Made by a program: the position numbers and the translations under genes
The notes under the pieces: generated by a model
What the model was told of the DNA's origin: nothing
Databases searched by the model: none
The model's input: only the letters and a program-made list of their open reading frames with translations
Shown: piece by piece, positions 17,815 through 28,250 of the stretch
How positions within the stretch are numbered: the first letter of the stretch is position 1
How the letters are laid out: every line of letters begins with the position of its first letter
NCBI RefSeq assembly: GCF_900167445.1
Contig: NZ_FUZT01000004.1
Span: 1 to 64,000, forward strand
Length of the DNA stretch: 64,000 nt
From: Maledivibacter halophilus
GTDB taxonomy: Bacteria > Bacillota > Clostridia > Peptostreptococcales > Caminicellaceae
Reading direction: 5' to 3'

Positions 17815-17869
17815 AATAAATTTCAAAGAAAGCAGTTGATTGTTTTGTGTTTTTTCTTTGAAATTTATT
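17815..17869. terminator. 17-bp stem terminator after rpiB
   Basis: AATAAATTTCAAAGAAA (17815-17831) pairs perfectly with 17853-17869 around a 21-base loop, and a T-rich run follows. It closes the sugar operon. The remaining ~190 bp up to 18061 contain no gene. Confidence 0.75.
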
Positions 17870-18061
17870 ATTTTTAATTGAGAAAATTTTATAATAGATA
17901 TGGTATCTAGCTTTTTAAAAAGGTAATTGTGTAATTTTTTCAATTATAAACTTTACCATATAGTTATGGTACTAATTATTAAAATCATTGCATTGATTAA
18001 AATGATTTTAGAGTAGTATAATTAAGTTGTGAAAATTCAGAATTGGATGAGGTGAGCTTCT

Positions 18062-18904
18062 GTGAATTACAAGTTAGTTTCTGTGGATTTAGATGGTACA
18101 TTATTAAACAGTAAAGATGAAATTGATAATAGAACTGCTGCTTTAATGAAGAAGGCTATGGAGTTAGAAGTGAAATTTGCCATGTGTTCAGCACGAATAT
18201 ATTTATCAACACAGTATTATAATATGCAAATTGACAAAAGACAACCAGTTATCACCAATAATGGAGGATTAATAACTATTAATGAAAAAGAAGTTTTTTC
18301 TAATCCTTTAAATATTGAGGAGTTGTTTGAAATTATTGATATAGCAATGGCAGAAAAAAATGATATATATTTTAGCTTTGGAAATGGTGATATTTCTAGA
18401 AATTGTGTTTGTACTAATAAAATTACAACTATAAATAGAATTAACTCTGAATACAATCAAATTGTGCCCCCAGAATTTAGAATAGATGCAAAATTAGTGA
18501 AAGAACCTATTACTTATATACAAAATACTAATAATGCAAAAATATATAAAATATCATTTATTGATGAAAATCCAATTGTTTTAAAGAGGATCAATAATAG
18601 ATTAAGGAGTCTAAACAAATATGAAGTAACTAGTTCTGAAGCTAACAATATTGAAGTAACTCAAAAGGGTGTTAATAAAGGGAATGCACTGGAAAAATTA
18701 GCAGAGTATTATGGATACGCCTTAGATGAGTGTATAGCTATTGGAAATGACAAAAATGATTTGAGCATGATAAAAAAAGCCGGCTTGGGTGTTGCAATGA
18801 ATAATTCAAACTCTTTTATAAAACAGTATGCTAAATATATTACCCAAAGGGATAATAACAATGGAGGAGTAGCTGAAATTATAGAGAAGTTTATATTAAG
18901 TTAA
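18062..18904 (+). CDS. HAD-superfamily phosphatase, Cof type
   Basis: A 280-residue Cof/HAD-IIB hydrolase. The nucleophile Asp is in VSVDLDGTLLNS, motif II in AMCSAR, and motif IV in IAIGNDKNDLSMIKKAG. Such enzymes dephosphorylate sugar phosphates, pyridoxal phosphate or flavin mononucleotide. GTG 18062 follows GATGAGGTGAG. It is flanked by its own terminator and a palindrome. It may relieve sugar-phosphate stress for the neighbouring PTS route; the substrate is not predictable. Confidence 0.85.
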   Translation: MNYKLVSVDLDGTLLNSKDEIDNRTAALMKKAMELEVKFAMCSARIYLSTQYYNMQIDKRQPVITNNGGLITINEKEVFSNPLNIEELFEIIDIAMAEKNDIYFSFGNGDISRNCVCTNKITTINRINSEYNQIVPPEFRIDAKLVKEPITYIQNTNNAKIYKISFIDENPIVLKRINNRLRSLNKYEVTSSEANNIEVTQKGVNKGNALEKLAEYYGYALDECIAIGNDKNDLSMIKKAGLGVAMNNSNSFIKQYAKYITQRDNNNGGVAEIIEKFILS

Positions 18905-18989
18905 ACAAGGATAAAAATTAATAAAGCTATTTGTTACCGTATCAATTGGGAAGTAATTATTATATTAAATAAATTGAGACATTGTAATT

Positions 18990-19016
18990 AAAGTTATATA
19001 ATGATTATATAACTTT
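18990..19016. promoter_or_regulatory. 12-3-12 palindrome before transketolase gene
   Basis: AAAGTTATATAA (18990-19001) and TTATATAACTTT (19005-19016) are perfect inverted repeats around TGA. They lie just upstream of the AGGAGG site of the transketolase gene. The position suits an operator or a 5' hairpin in the leader RNA; no T tract follows. Confidence 0.45.
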
Positions 19017-19042
19017 ATGTAAGATTAAAGGAGGCAAATTTT

Positions 19043-21028
19043 ATGAATTTAGATCAACTAAGTATTAATACAATTAGAGTATTATCATCAGAAGCAATTG
19101 AAAAGGCAAATTCAGGACATCCAGGATTACCTTTAGGTGCTGCTCCCATGGCTTATACTCTTTGGGCAAAAAATATGAAGCATAATCCCCAAAATCCTGA
19201 GTGGACAAATAGAGATAGATTTATTTTGTCGGCAGGTCATGGTTCAATGCTTATTTACTCATTACTTCATCTATTTGGATATGGACTTACTATGGAAGAT
19301 ATAAGGAAATTTAGACAAATAGATAGTAAAACACCTGGTCATCCTGAGTATATGCATACTGTTGGTGTGGAAACAACAACTGGTCCACTGGGACAAGGTA
19401 TTGCAAATGGAGTTGGTATGGCTATGGCAGAAGCCCATTTGTCTGCTTATTTCAATAAACCTGGGTGTGATATTGTTGATCATTACACTTATGTTTTAGC
19501 CGGTGATGGCTGTATGATGGAAGGTATAAGTCATGAAGCCGTATCCTTGGCAGGAACTTTAGGACTTGGAAAACTTATTGTGCTTTATGATTCCAACTCT
19601 ATTACTATAGAAGGAAATACGGATCTAGCATTTACTGAAGATGTCGCAAAGCGTTTTGAGGCATGTGGATGGGAGATATATGAAGTAGAAGATGGAAATG
19701 ATATAGTAAAAATTGAGGAGACAATTGAAGCTGCCAAAAAAAATCATTTAAAACCAACACTTATTGTTATAAAAACTGAGATTGGATATGGTTGTCCTGC
19801 TAAGCAAGGGAAAAACTCTGCCCATGGTTCTCCCCTTGGAGTAGATAATATAAAAGAAATGAAGAAATTTTTAGGATGGAAAGAAAAAGAGGAGTTTACT
19901 GTACCCGATGATGTAAAAAAACATATGAATGAAATGGCTAAAAGAGGAGAAACAGAAGAAAATAAATGGAATGAAAAATGGGAAAAATATCAAAAAAGCT
20001 ATCCTGAGTTAGCTGAAGAATTTAAAAACTGGTATCAAAATCAGCTTCCTATGGATTATTTAGATTCTAAAGAATTTTGGAGCTTTGATAAAGGGATGGC
20101 GACAAGGGCAGCTTCAGGAGAAATTATAAACAGATTGGCTGAAAGAATTCCTAATTTAATAGGAGGATCAGCTGATTTGGCTCCATCAAATAAGACTAAT
20201 ATTAATTCTGAATCAGATTTTTCAGCCAGCAATTATTTAGGTCGTAATATTCATTTTGGTGTAAGGGAGCATGCTATGGCTTCAATACTTAATGGTATGG
20301 CATTACATGGGGGCTTAAAAGTATTTGGAGGAACATTCTTTGTTTTTAGTGATTACATGAAACCTTCAATGAGATTGTCAGCCCTTATGAATCTACCGGT
20401 TACTTATGTACTAACCCATGACAGTATAGGAGTAGGAGAAGATGGGCCAACCCATCAGCCTATTGAGCAATTAGCAATGCTTAGAAGTATACCAAATCTT
20501 ACTGTTTTTAGACCTTCTGGTCCTAAAGAAACAGCGGCAGGATGGTATGTAGCTTTAAATAAAAAAGATGGTCCTACAGCATTGGTATTGACAAGGCAAA
20601 AGTTACCAATTTTTAATAATACAGGCAAAGAAGCCCTCAAAGGAGCATATATATTAACAGAAGAAAAGAATGAAACACCGGATATAATTCTAATGGCTTC
20701 TGGATCTGAAGTTGAATTAATATATGAAGCTTCTAAAGTTTTAAAAGAAAAAGGTATTAAAGCTAAGGTAATTAGTATGCCTTCCTGGGAATTGTTTGAA
20801 GAACAATCAAAGGAATATAAGGAACTAATATTACCAAAGGATATTACTAAGAGAATAGCTGTTGAATCAGGATCTTCACTAGGATGGCATAAATATGTGG
20901 GCTTAGATGGAGACATTATTTCTATAGATCATTTTGGAGCATCTGGACCAGGAGAATTATTATTTGAAAGATTTGGATTTACAGTAAATAATATAGTTGA
21001 TAAAGCATTGAATATTCTAAACAATTAA
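19043..21028 (+). CDS. tkt: Transketolase
   Basis: A full-length 661-residue transketolase. Visible landmarks are [12 protein letters not shown] at the N-terminus, the thiamine-diphosphate motif [19 protein letters not shown], the transketolase motif [19 protein letters not shown] and the C-terminal domain. It moves two-carbon units between pentose, tetrose and heptose phosphates. It is followed 28 bp later by PPi-phosphofructokinase. The window contains no transaldolase gene, and in some clostridia the PPi enzyme is known to bridge that gap through sedoheptulose bisphosphate. Confidence 0.96.
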   Translation: MNLDQLSINTIRVLSSEAIEKANSGHPGLPLGAAPMAYTLWAKNMKHNPQNPEWTNRDRFILSAGHGSMLIYSLLHLFGYGLTMEDIRKFRQIDSKTPGHPEYMHTVGVETTTGPLGQGIANGVGMAMAEAHLSAYFNKPGCDIVDHYTYVLAGDGCMMEGISHEAVSLAGTLGLGKLIVLYDSNSITIEGNTDLAFTEDVAKRFEACGWEIYEVEDGNDIVKIEETIEAAKKNHLKPTLIVIKTEIGYGCPAKQGKNSAHGSPLGVDNIKEMKKFLGWKEKEEFTVPDDVKKHMNEMAKRGETEENKWNEKWEKYQKSYPELAEEFKNWYQNQLPMDYLDSKEFWSFDKGMATRAASGEIINRLAERIPNLIGGSADLAPSNKTNINSESDFSASNYLGRNIHFGVREHAMASILNGMALHGGLKVFGGTFFVFSDYMKPSMRLSALMNLPVTYVLTHDSIGVGEDGPTHQPIEQLAMLRSIPNLTVFRPSGPKETAAGWYVALNKKDGPTALVLTRQKLPIFNNTGKEALKGAYILTEEKNETPDIILMASGSEVELIYEASKVLKEKGIKAKVISMPSWELFEEQSKEYKELILPKDITKRIAVESGSSLGWHKYVGLDGDIISIDHFGASGPGELLFERFGFTVNNIVDKALNILNN

Positions 21029-21056
21029 TTTAATAAATTATACTAGGAGAGATAGA

Positions 21057-22274
21057 ATGAAAAACTGCTTAGTTGCACAATCTGGAGGACCTACAGCTGT
21101 AATAAATTCAAGTGTAGTTGGAGTTGTAGAAGGAAACCAAAAATTAAGGTATTATGATAATGTCTATGGTGGAATTAATGGCATTGAAGGAGTTTTACAA
21201 AATAAGATAATAAATTTATCTGAGCTTAGTGATGAGGATTTAGAGATTTTAAAATATACTCCATCTTCTGCATTGGGATCTTGCAGATATAAAATGAAAG
21301 ATTTTAATGTTGATGAAAAAGAGTATATAAAGGTTTTTGATATCTTAGATGCATTAGATGTTGAAACCCTATTTTATATTGGTGGAAATGATTCAATGGA
21401 TACAGTAAGCAAGCTTAGTCAGTATGCCAAGCTAAAGGGAATCCCCAAAAAAATCATTGGAATTCCCAAGACTATTGATAATGACCTATTTCATACCGAT
21501 CATACACCTGGATATGGAAGTGCTGCAAAATATATATCTACAATAACCCTTGAAACCTATTTAGATTCAAGTGTATATTCAAATAATGGTATTTTTATTT
21601 TAGAGACAATGGGTAGAGATACTGGTTGGCTTGCAGCTAGTGCTTCCCTTGCTAAATTAAATGGAAAGTCCGTTGTTGATTTTATATATCTACCGGAAAC
21701 TGTTTTTTCAAAGGAGCAGTTTTTAGCTGATGTAGAAAATAGATTTCAAAGGAATAATAAAGTTTATATAGTGGCTTCAGAGGGATTAAAGGATGAAAAT
21801 GGAGAATATCTTTTTGAAGTAAAATCTTCAAATAAACATGATTCTTTTTCCCATGTGCAATTAGGTGGAGTTGGGGATTATTTAAAAAGTTTAATAATCA
21901 AAAACAAAATAACTCCCAGAATAAAGGTATTAGAGCTTGGAGTAACTCAGCGCAGCGCCATGCACTTAGCATCACAAACTGATATTTTAGAGGCATGTAG
22001 ATTAGGAAAAGAAGCTGTTAGATATTCTACTGAAGGTCATACAGGATGTATGGTTGGGATTGAAAGAATACAAAACAGCCCTTATGAAATTGAAACTTTG
22101 AGAGTGGAAGCCTGCAAAGTGGCAAATAGTATCAAGTATTTTCCACACCAATGGATAACACCTGAAAAAAACAATGTAACGGAAAAAGCAGTAGAATATA
22201 TAGCCCCATTAATAAGGGGTTCCCATAAAATCATCACTGAAAGTGGACTTCCTAAATATATAAAGCTTTATTAG
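21057..22274 (+). CDS. pfp: Pyrophosphate-dependent phosphofructokinase
   Basis: A 405-residue group-II PFK. The nucleotide/PPi loop reads YIGGNDSMDT, with Asp replacing the Gly that permits ATP, and the catalytic loop is PKTIDND, both signs of PPi use. Other landmarks are GRDTGWLAA and LGVTQRS. It reversibly phosphorylates fructose-6-phosphate and, in related clostridial enzymes, sedoheptulose-7-phosphate. It is cotranscribed with transketolase and ends at a terminator. Confidence 0.9.
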   Translation: MKNCLVAQSGGPTAVINSSVVGVVEGNQKLRYYDNVYGGINGIEGVLQNKIINLSELSDEDLEILKYTPSSALGSCRYKMKDFNVDEKEYIKVFDILDALDVETLFYIGGNDSMDTVSKLSQYAKLKGIPKKIIGIPKTIDNDLFHTDHTPGYGSAAKYISTITLETYLDSSVYSNNGIFILETMGRDTGWLAASASLAKLNGKSVVDFIYLPETVFSKEQFLADVENRFQRNNKVYIVASEGLKDENGEYLFEVKSSNKHDSFSHVQLGGVGDYLKSLIIKNKITPRIKVLELGVTQRSAMHLASQTDILEACRLGKEAVRYSTEGHTGCMVGIERIQNSPYEIETLRVEACKVANSIKYFPHQWITPEKNNVTEKAVEYIAPLIRGSHKIITESGLPKYIKLY

Positions 22275-22297
22275 TGATAAAGTTAAAAAACAGAAGA

Positions 22298-22340
22298 AAA
22301 CCTGTGCTAATATGAAAGTTTTAGCTCAGGTTTTTTTATT
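22298..22340 (+). terminator. Intrinsic terminator after pfp
   Basis: AAACCTGTGCTAA (22298-22310) pairs with TTAGCTCAGGTTT (22321-22333), with one central mismatch. The arm runs into seven T residues. Confidence 0.8.
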
Positions 22341-22368
22341 TTACAGAAATTTCTAAACAAAAATATGC

Positions 22369-22397
22369 TTGACAATGAATAATCATACAAGTATAAT
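22369..22397 (+). promoter_or_regulatory. Sigma-A promoter of the aconitase operon
   Basis: TTGACA (22369-22374) and TATAAT (22392-22397) are both perfect consensus boxes with the ideal 17 bp spacer. They lie about 65 bp before the aconitase start. The -10 region overlaps partial ATAC/GTAT symmetry that could be an operator. Confidence 0.85.
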
Positions 22398-22463
22398 CGT
22401 ATACAATAATACATTGCAAAAATAATAAATTCACTGAGCTAATTATTTAAAGGGGAGATGTAC

Positions 22464-24395
22464 ATGAAAAGAAGCTTAACCTATAAAATACTTGAAAAGA
22501 ACTTACTATCAGGGAATCTAATAGAAGGAAATGAAATATCTATAAAAGTTAATCAAACTCTTACACAGGATTCTACAGGGACAATGGTTTATCTTCAATT
22601 GGAATCCATGGGGGTTAAACATATTAAAACCGATTTATCTGTGGCTTATATAGATCATAATACTCTTCAATCGGGATTTGAAAACGCAGATGACCATGAG
22701 TTTATTAAATCTGCAGCAGCAAAATATGGAATTATTTTTTCAAAACCTGGTAATGGAATATGTCATCAATTACATTTAGAAAGATTTGGGAAACCTAGTG
22801 ATGTGTTAATAGGATCTGACAGTCATACGCCAACTGGTGGAGGTCTTGGAATGCTAAGTATTGGCTCTGGAGGTTTGGATGTTGCAGTGGCCATGGCAAA
22901 TGGATATTACTACATGAAGGCTCCAAAAATACTTAATATTGAATTGTCTGGAAAGCTTAAGCCTTGGGTTTCAGCAAAGGATGTAATCTTGTTTATTTTA
23001 AAGGAGCTAAGTGTTAAAGGTGGAGTTGGATATATTGTTGAATATTCAGGTGAGGGAGTTAAAGAATTATCAGTAACTGATAGAGCAACAATAACCAATA
23101 TGGGGGCAGAGTTAGGAGCCACAACATCGATTTTTCCAAGTGATGATATTACAAAGGACTTTTTAAAAAGACAAGGAAGAGAAAAGGACTTTAAATATCT
23201 GTTTGCAGATGATAATGCCCTTTATGATAAAAAGGTGAAAATTGATTTAAGTGATATAAAGCCTATGACAGCAATGCCCCACAGTCCTGATAATGTTGCT
23301 TTAGTTAGGGAGATTAAAAACTTAAAGGTAGATCAGGTGGCAATAGGAAGCTGTACTAATTCATCATATACGGATTTAATGAAGGTAGCTAAAATACTAA
23401 AGGGGAAAAGGGTTCATCCCGATGTTAGTTTAGTTATTTCACCGGGTTCTAGTAATATATTAAGGATGATGAGTGATAATGGTGCATTGGGAGATTTAAT
23501 TTCTGCAGGGGCAAGAATTATTGAAGCTGCATGCGGTCCTTGCATTGGAATGGGCCAGGCACCAAAGACTGATGCTATTTCCCTCAGAACCTTTAATAGG
23601 AATTTTAAAGGTAGATGTGGTACAAAAAGCGCTGATGTATATCTTGTTAGTCCTGAAACAGCAGCTGTTTCAGCTATATTTGGATACCTCGCTGATCCTT
23701 CAACCTTTGGAGATATGCCTAGGGTTGAAATACCAGATAAATTTGATGTATATGATAATTATTTTATTTATCCTCCTAAAAACAGAGATAATTTAGAGGT
23801 CGTAATGGGCCCCAATATTAAACCATTTCCTATAAATAGGGAATTGAAATCCAGTTTAAAAGGAAGAGTTCTTCTAAAAATGAAGGATAATATTACTACA
23901 GATGATATAATGCCTTCCAATGCAAAGCTTTTGCCATATAGATCAAATATACCTGAATTGTCTAAATATTGTTTTGGAACTGTTGTAGATGATTTCTATA
24001 AAATTGCCCAGAAAAATGATGGGGGCTTTGTTATAGGTGGAGAGAATTATGGCCAGGGTTCTAGTAGAGAGCATGCAGCTTTAGTACCTTTATACCTTGG
24101 AATTAAAGGGGTTATAGCTAAATCCTTTGCAAGAATTCATAAAAATAATTTAATAAATTCTGGAATTATTCCATTAGTATTTAAAAATAAAGAGAATTAT
24201 AATAAATTTGATGAATTTGATGAGCTTGAATTAGAAAATATTATGGAAGCTCTTGATAATAATTTAGAAATAAATTTAATTAATAAAACAAAGAATATTG
24301 ATGTAAAGTTAATCTTCCAAGGCTCTGAAAGGGAGATTGAAATTTTAAAATGTGGTGGATATCTAAATTATGCTAAGAATTTAAATAAAGATTAG
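22464..24395 (+). CDS. acn: Aconitate hydratase
   Basis: A 643-residue aconitase of the short single-polypeptide type. SDSHTPTGGGLGMLSIGSGG, IGSCTNSSYTD and EAACGPCIGMG carry the three [4Fe-4S] cysteines, and the swivel domain has GGENYGQGSSREHAA. It converts citrate to isocitrate. ATG 22464 is better spaced from the AAGGGGAG ribosome site than the in-frame ATG at 22458. It forms an operon with isocitrate dehydrogenase and probably citrate synthase. Confidence 0.95.
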   Translation: MKRSLTYKILEKNLLSGNLIEGNEISIKVNQTLTQDSTGTMVYLQLESMGVKHIKTDLSVAYIDHNTLQSGFENADDHEFIKSAAAKYGIIFSKPGNGICHQLHLERFGKPSDVLIGSDSHTPTGGGLGMLSIGSGGLDVAVAMANGYYYMKAPKILNIELSGKLKPWVSAKDVILFILKELSVKGGVGYIVEYSGEGVKELSVTDRATITNMGAELGATTSIFPSDDITKDFLKRQGREKDFKYLFADDNALYDKKVKIDLSDIKPMTAMPHSPDNVALVREIKNLKVDQVAIGSCTNSSYTDLMKVAKILKGKRVHPDVSLVISPGSSNILRMMSDNGALGDLISAGARIIEAACGPCIGMGQAPKTDAISLRTFNRNFKGRCGTKSADVYLVSPETAAVSAIFGYLADPSTFGDMPRVEIPDKFDVYDNYFIYPPKNRDNLEVVMGPNIKPFPINRELKSSLKGRVLLKMKDNITTDDIMPSNAKLLPYRSNIPELSKYCFGTVVDDFYKIAQKNDGGFVIGGENYGQGSSREHAALVPLYLGIKGVIAKSFARIHKNNLINSGIIPLVFKNKENYNKFDEFDELELENIMEALDNNLEINLINKTKNIDVKLIFQGSEREIEILKCGGYLNYAKNLNKD

Positions 24396-24409
24396 AGAAG
24401 GTGATTAGC

Positions 24410-25414
24410 ATGTATAATATAACTCTTATACCGGGTGATGGCATAGGGCCAGAGGTAACGATGGCTGCAAGAAAAATTATTGATGCCACTGGTATAGATG
24501 TAAAATGGGAAATAGTAAATGCAGGAGCTAATGTATATGAAAAAAAAGGAGTACTTGTTCCAGATGAAGTTTATACAAGTATAGAGAAAAATAAAGTAGT
24601 TCTTAAAGGTCCTATAACAACGCCTATTGGATGTGGTTTTAGAAGCATAAATGTTCTGCTTAGAAAAAAATATGATTTATTTGCAAATATAAGGCCGGTA
24701 AAAAAGATAAAAGGAATAGATACGCCCTTTGAAAATATAAATTTAACTATTTTTAGAGAGAATACAGAGGGACTTTATAGTGGAATAGAAAAAAAGGAAA
24801 CTGAGGGTGCTGCACAGGCTATAAAAGTTATTACTAAAAAAGCATCCCTTAGAATTATAAAAGAAGCTTTTGATTATGCAAAGGAAAATAGTAAGAAGAA
24901 GGTGGCAGTGGTTCATAAGGCCAATATAATGAAGCTTACAGATGGATTGTTTTTAGAATGTGCAAGGGAAGTTTCAAAGGAATATCCTGATATTGAATTG
25001 CAAGAAGTCATAGTTGATAACATGTGTATGCAATTAGTAATGAACCCAGAAAAATATGAGGTCATTGTAACCACAAATTTGTATGGAGATATTTTATCGG
25101 ATTTATGTGCTGGGCTTGTAGGTGGATTGGGACTTGTACCTGGAGCAAATATTGGAAAAGGCATTGCAGTATTTGAAGCTGTTCATGGAAGTGCTCCAGA
25201 TATTGCAGGTAAAAATATTGCTAATCCCACTGCAGTAATACTATCAGGAGCAATGATGCTAAATTATTTAGGAGAAAAGGAAAAATCTGATTTAATAATA
25301 GATGCTGTACAAAGAACTATAGAAGAAGGGAAATATATTACGAAGGATTTAGGAGGAATATCTACAACATCAGAAATGACTAAAGCAATAATAGAAAAAA
25401 TTTCTAAAAAATAA
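24410..25414 (+). CDS. icd: Isocitrate dehydrogenase (NAD-type)
   Basis: A 334-residue beta-decarboxylating dehydrogenase. IPGDGIGPEV at the start, FRENTEGLYSGIE, and the metal-binding NLYGDILSDLCAG are present, as is AVHGSAPDIAGK. The short form and the sequence around EAVHGSAPDIAGKNIANPTA suit NAD-linked isocitrate dehydrogenases rather than isopropylmalate dehydrogenase, and the aconitase/citrate synthase neighbours support this. ATG 24410 follows AGAAGGTGAT. Confidence 0.88.
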   Translation: MYNITLIPGDGIGPEVTMAARKIIDATGIDVKWEIVNAGANVYEKKGVLVPDEVYTSIEKNKVVLKGPITTPIGCGFRSINVLLRKKYDLFANIRPVKKIKGIDTPFENINLTIFRENTEGLYSGIEKKETEGAAQAIKVITKKASLRIIKEAFDYAKENSKKKVAVVHKANIMKLTDGLFLECAREVSKEYPDIELQEVIVDNMCMQLVMNPEKYEVIVTTNLYGDILSDLCAGLVGGLGLVPGANIGKGIAVFEAVHGSAPDIAGKNIANPTAVILSGAMMLNYLGEKEKSDLIIDAVQRTIEEGKYITKDLGGISTTSEMTKAIIEKISKK

Positions 25415-25512
25415 TAAAAAGGACTCTAAGACTTAGAACTTAGAGCTTGGAACTTATAACTACAAATACTACATCAAACGTATTTGTCCTAGAAAAGGGG
25501 GTAAATAAAATT

Positions 25513-26865
25513 ATGCAGAATTCTTCAGCAAAGGTGTTTGATAATTTAGCTATTACGGCTGAAAAGAATAATATAATAAGACCTGAATATTATAATATGT
25601 TTAATATAAAAAGGGGTCTGAGAAATAGTAATGGTACTGGAGTAAAAGTAGGCATTACTAAAATTGCTGATGTTCAAGGATATGAGTTTAAAGATAACAA
25701 GAAAATACCAATAGATGGAAAATTATTTTATAGAGGAATGAAATTAACGGATATTGTAAATGATTTTCAAAGGGATGGTCGCCACGGATATGAAGAATGT
25801 GCTTATCTTCTATTATTTGGAGAACTTCCAACGGCTAAGAAGCTTGATGAATTCAACCAGCTTCTTGATGATTGGAGGTATTTACCCCAAAGCTTTACGG
25901 AAAATATGATTCTTAAAATACCTAGTAAAGATATTATGAATAAATTACAAAGTAGTGTTTTGGCATTATACTCCAATGATGATAATCCTGACGATATTAG
26001 TGTGAAAAATCTTCTAATGCAAAGTATAAAGCTTATAGCTAGGTTTCCAACAATAATATCCTATGGATATCAAGCAAAGGCTCATTATTTCGGCAAAAAA
26101 AGTTTATTTATACATTCTCCTCAGAGAGGTATAGGAACTGCTGAAAATATTTTATTTATGATTAGACCAGATAATAAATATACAAAAACAGAAGCTGCAA
26201 TATTGGATTTATGCTTGGTAATACATGCAGAACATGGGGGAGGAAATAATTCTGCCTTTACAACCCATGTGGTTTCATCTTCCGGAACGGATACCTATTC
26301 TGCTGTTGCAGCAGCAGTGGGAGCTTTAAAGGGACCTAAACATGGAGGTGCCAATGTTAAGGTAAGAGAGATGATACTTGATATCAAGAAAAATGCTGTG
26401 AATTGGAAGGATAGAGGACATCTTAAGGATTATTTAATAAAAATACTTAGAAAGGAAGTCTTTAATAAAGAGGGTCTTATATATGGTATGGGTCATGCTG
26501 TATATACAAAATCCGATCCAAGGGCAGTTCTTTTGAAGAAAAAGGCTTTAGAATTAGCCATAGAAAAGGATGCAATGGATGAATTTAATTTATATAAAAA
26601 TATTGAAGAGCTTACTATTGAGATATTTAAGGAATTAAAGGGAGATGATACTCTTATATGTGCAAATGTAGATTTATACTCGGGATTTGTTTATGAAATG
26701 CTTAATATTCCTCAGGAGCTTTATACACCAATTTTTGCAGCTGCTAGATTAGCTGGCTGGTGTGCCCATAGAATTGAGCAGATTGTAAGTGATAAAAAGA
26801 TTTTGAGACCAGCCTATGAAATTGTAAATATAGGTAATAAATATATTCCAATGAATGAAAGATAA
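25513..26865 (+). CDS. gltA: Citrate synthase
   Basis: A 450-residue citrate synthase of the clostridial type with a longer N-terminus. The catalytic residues lie in HAEHGGGNNSAF, KGPKHGGANVKV and MGHAVYTKSDPRA, followed by the C-terminal GWCAHRIEQ. ATG 25513 follows an AAAAGGGGG ribosome site; the frame is open back to 25447 but that part looks non-coding. With aconitase and isocitrate dehydrogenase it makes 2-oxoglutarate for glutamate synthesis. Confidence 0.95.
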   Translation: MQNSSAKVFDNLAITAEKNNIIRPEYYNMFNIKRGLRNSNGTGVKVGITKIADVQGYEFKDNKKIPIDGKLFYRGMKLTDIVNDFQRDGRHGYEECAYLLLFGELPTAKKLDEFNQLLDDWRYLPQSFTENMILKIPSKDIMNKLQSSVLALYSNDDNPDDISVKNLLMQSIKLIARFPTIISYGYQAKAHYFGKKSLFIHSPQRGIGTAENILFMIRPDNKYTKTEAAILDLCLVIHAEHGGGNNSAFTTHVVSSSGTDTYSAVAAAVGALKGPKHGGANVKVREMILDIKKNAVNWKDRGHLKDYLIKILRKEVFNKEGLIYGMGHAVYTKSDPRAVLLKKKALELAIEKDAMDEFNLYKNIEELTIEIFKELKGDDTLICANVDLYSGFVYEMLNIPQELYTPIFAAARLAGWCAHRIEQIVSDKKILRPAYEIVNIGNKYIPMNER

Positions 26866-26866
26866 G

Positions 26867-26896
26867 CAAAGGTGATTTAATTACCTTTGTTTTTTT
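26867..26896. terminator. Bidirectional terminator between citrate synthase and DUF3810 genes
   Basis: CAAAGGT (26867-26873) pairs with ACCTTTG (26883-26889), followed by seven T residues. The hairpin overlaps the 3' end of the convergent gene, so it may serve both. Confidence 0.75.
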
Positions 26897-27983
26897 GTCT
26901 ATATTCAGCAATTAATAAATCCACCATTCTACCATAGCTGTGAATACCATCTTGTTGATAATTTGATTTAAGATATGCATTATTAAGTTTTCTAGAGGTT
27001 TTTTCCACTGGACCTTCATATTTGTTCCAAAATTTATTAATATAATTTAAATCCTTAACAATTCCTTTGCTATATTTATTTTGAAGCTGAAGATATTTTT
27101 TCTTATCATATTTAGATAAGGTGTTCATGGAATGAATTATAGCCATGAGAGTCCCGGAGTATTTAAATTGAGGATCCGGATGCAAGCTACAGGTAATATA
27201 AGCTATAAAATTTGCTTCATCCTCTCTAGCAAAGCCCCGTTGATGGGCCATTTCATGGGTTGTAGTAAATGGAAGCATTGAATCTGGTATTTCTGTATTA
27301 ACATTTGCTTCGAAGGTAAAGGGAAAATATATTCCAGAGATTCCAGACAAGGACATTCCTCTAGATAAAATTACTCCTTTGGGATTTCCGTAATTACCAA
27401 TAAGCTCAGGGTAAAAATAGGAAGCCTTTTCATATCCCCTTGAGGCTTTACTAAAAACTTTATTGTAATCGTAGGTCAAATCCATTACACCGAAAGAGTC
27501 TACATTAATTTTACTACGAAGTTTATTTCCCCGTTCTATTAGATTATCACATACCATAACTAATTCATTAACTGAAGCAGGGCTTATATCTAAACCTGAT
27601 ATAACTGAAAAAGGAAGACGATGATAGTTTAATCCCCAAACCATTATAAAAGTAAAATAAGCTATACTTATAAAAACTAAAGTATTTATAAAAAAATTTA
27701 GCAATATATAGATTCTTTTATTATTTTTTTTAAGAGCTTTAAAAATTGTTTTTATTAGTACTAAAATAAAATAAAATATTGTAAAATAGCATAAAATCTC
27801 ACCAAGGGAAAAGGGAAGAATACCTGTAATCACACTTATTGTTTGTCCTATGAATATGTAAATATTGTTAGAATAAATCTTTTCAATTGTTTGAGGAGCT
27901 TGTGAGGCAAGAAAAGATATGATTATCCCAAGGGGAAGAAAAAGTATCAGTATTATCTTTCTAATTAATTTATTTATGTCCAT
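26877..27983 (-). CDS. DUF3810 membrane protein with HExxH motif
   Basis: 368 residues. Three hydrophobic segments in the first 130 residues precede an extracytoplasmic or cytoplasmic metallopeptidase-like domain. The zinc-binding pattern TTHEMAHQRGFAREDEANF provides HExxH and a downstream Glu. This is the DUF3810 family, predicted membrane peptidases of unknown substrate. A single-gene unit read towards citrate synthase. Confidence 0.8.
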   Translation of the reverse strand: MDINKLIRKIILILFLPLGIIISFLASQAPQTIEKIYSNNIYIFIGQTISVITGILPFSLGEILCYFTIFYFILVLIKTIFKALKKNNKRIYILLNFFINTLVFISIAYFTFIMVWGLNYHRLPFSVISGLDISPASVNELVMVCDNLIERGNKLRSKINVDSFGVMDLTYDYNKVFSKASRGYEKASYFYPELIGNYGNPKGVILSRGMSLSGISGIYFPFTFEANVNTEIPDSMLPFTTTHEMAHQRGFAREDEANFIAYITCSLHPDPQFKYSGTLMAIIHSMNTLSKYDKKKYLQLQNKYSKGIVKDLNYINKFWNKYEGPVEKTSRKLNNAYLKSNYQQDGIHSYGRMVDLLIAEYRQKNKGN

Positions 27984-28159
27984 AATAAATTCAGTCCTTA
28001 TTATGTTATATCATTTCTTAGTATTATATATTCATCTTAAAAATATATAGTATAATTGAAAGAAAGTAAAGGTAAATTTAACATTAACATGAAAATATAG
28101 CTAAATTTATTAGAAAATATTGCAAATTAATTTTAGATGTATTATAATCATTTTTCGAG

Positions 28160-28192
28160 AACACTAAAAGTTTTTTGACTATTAGTGTTTTT
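28160..28192. terminator. Hairpin with T run between two divergent genes
   Basis: AACACTAA (28160-28167) pairs with TTAGTGTT (28182-28189), followed by a T run. It lies in the divergent interval upstream of the transglycosylase gene, so it may be an attenuator or leader hairpin rather than the end of a gene. Confidence 0.5.
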
Positions 28193-28250
28193 ATATTGGG
28201 GTCAGAAAAGACAAAAATTAAAATTCCGATAAATAAAATAATAATTTGGG

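Noticed and set aside
25447..25512. Extended N-terminus of citrate synthase
   Set aside because: The added codons look like untranslated leader, and a strong ribosome site precedes ATG 25513.
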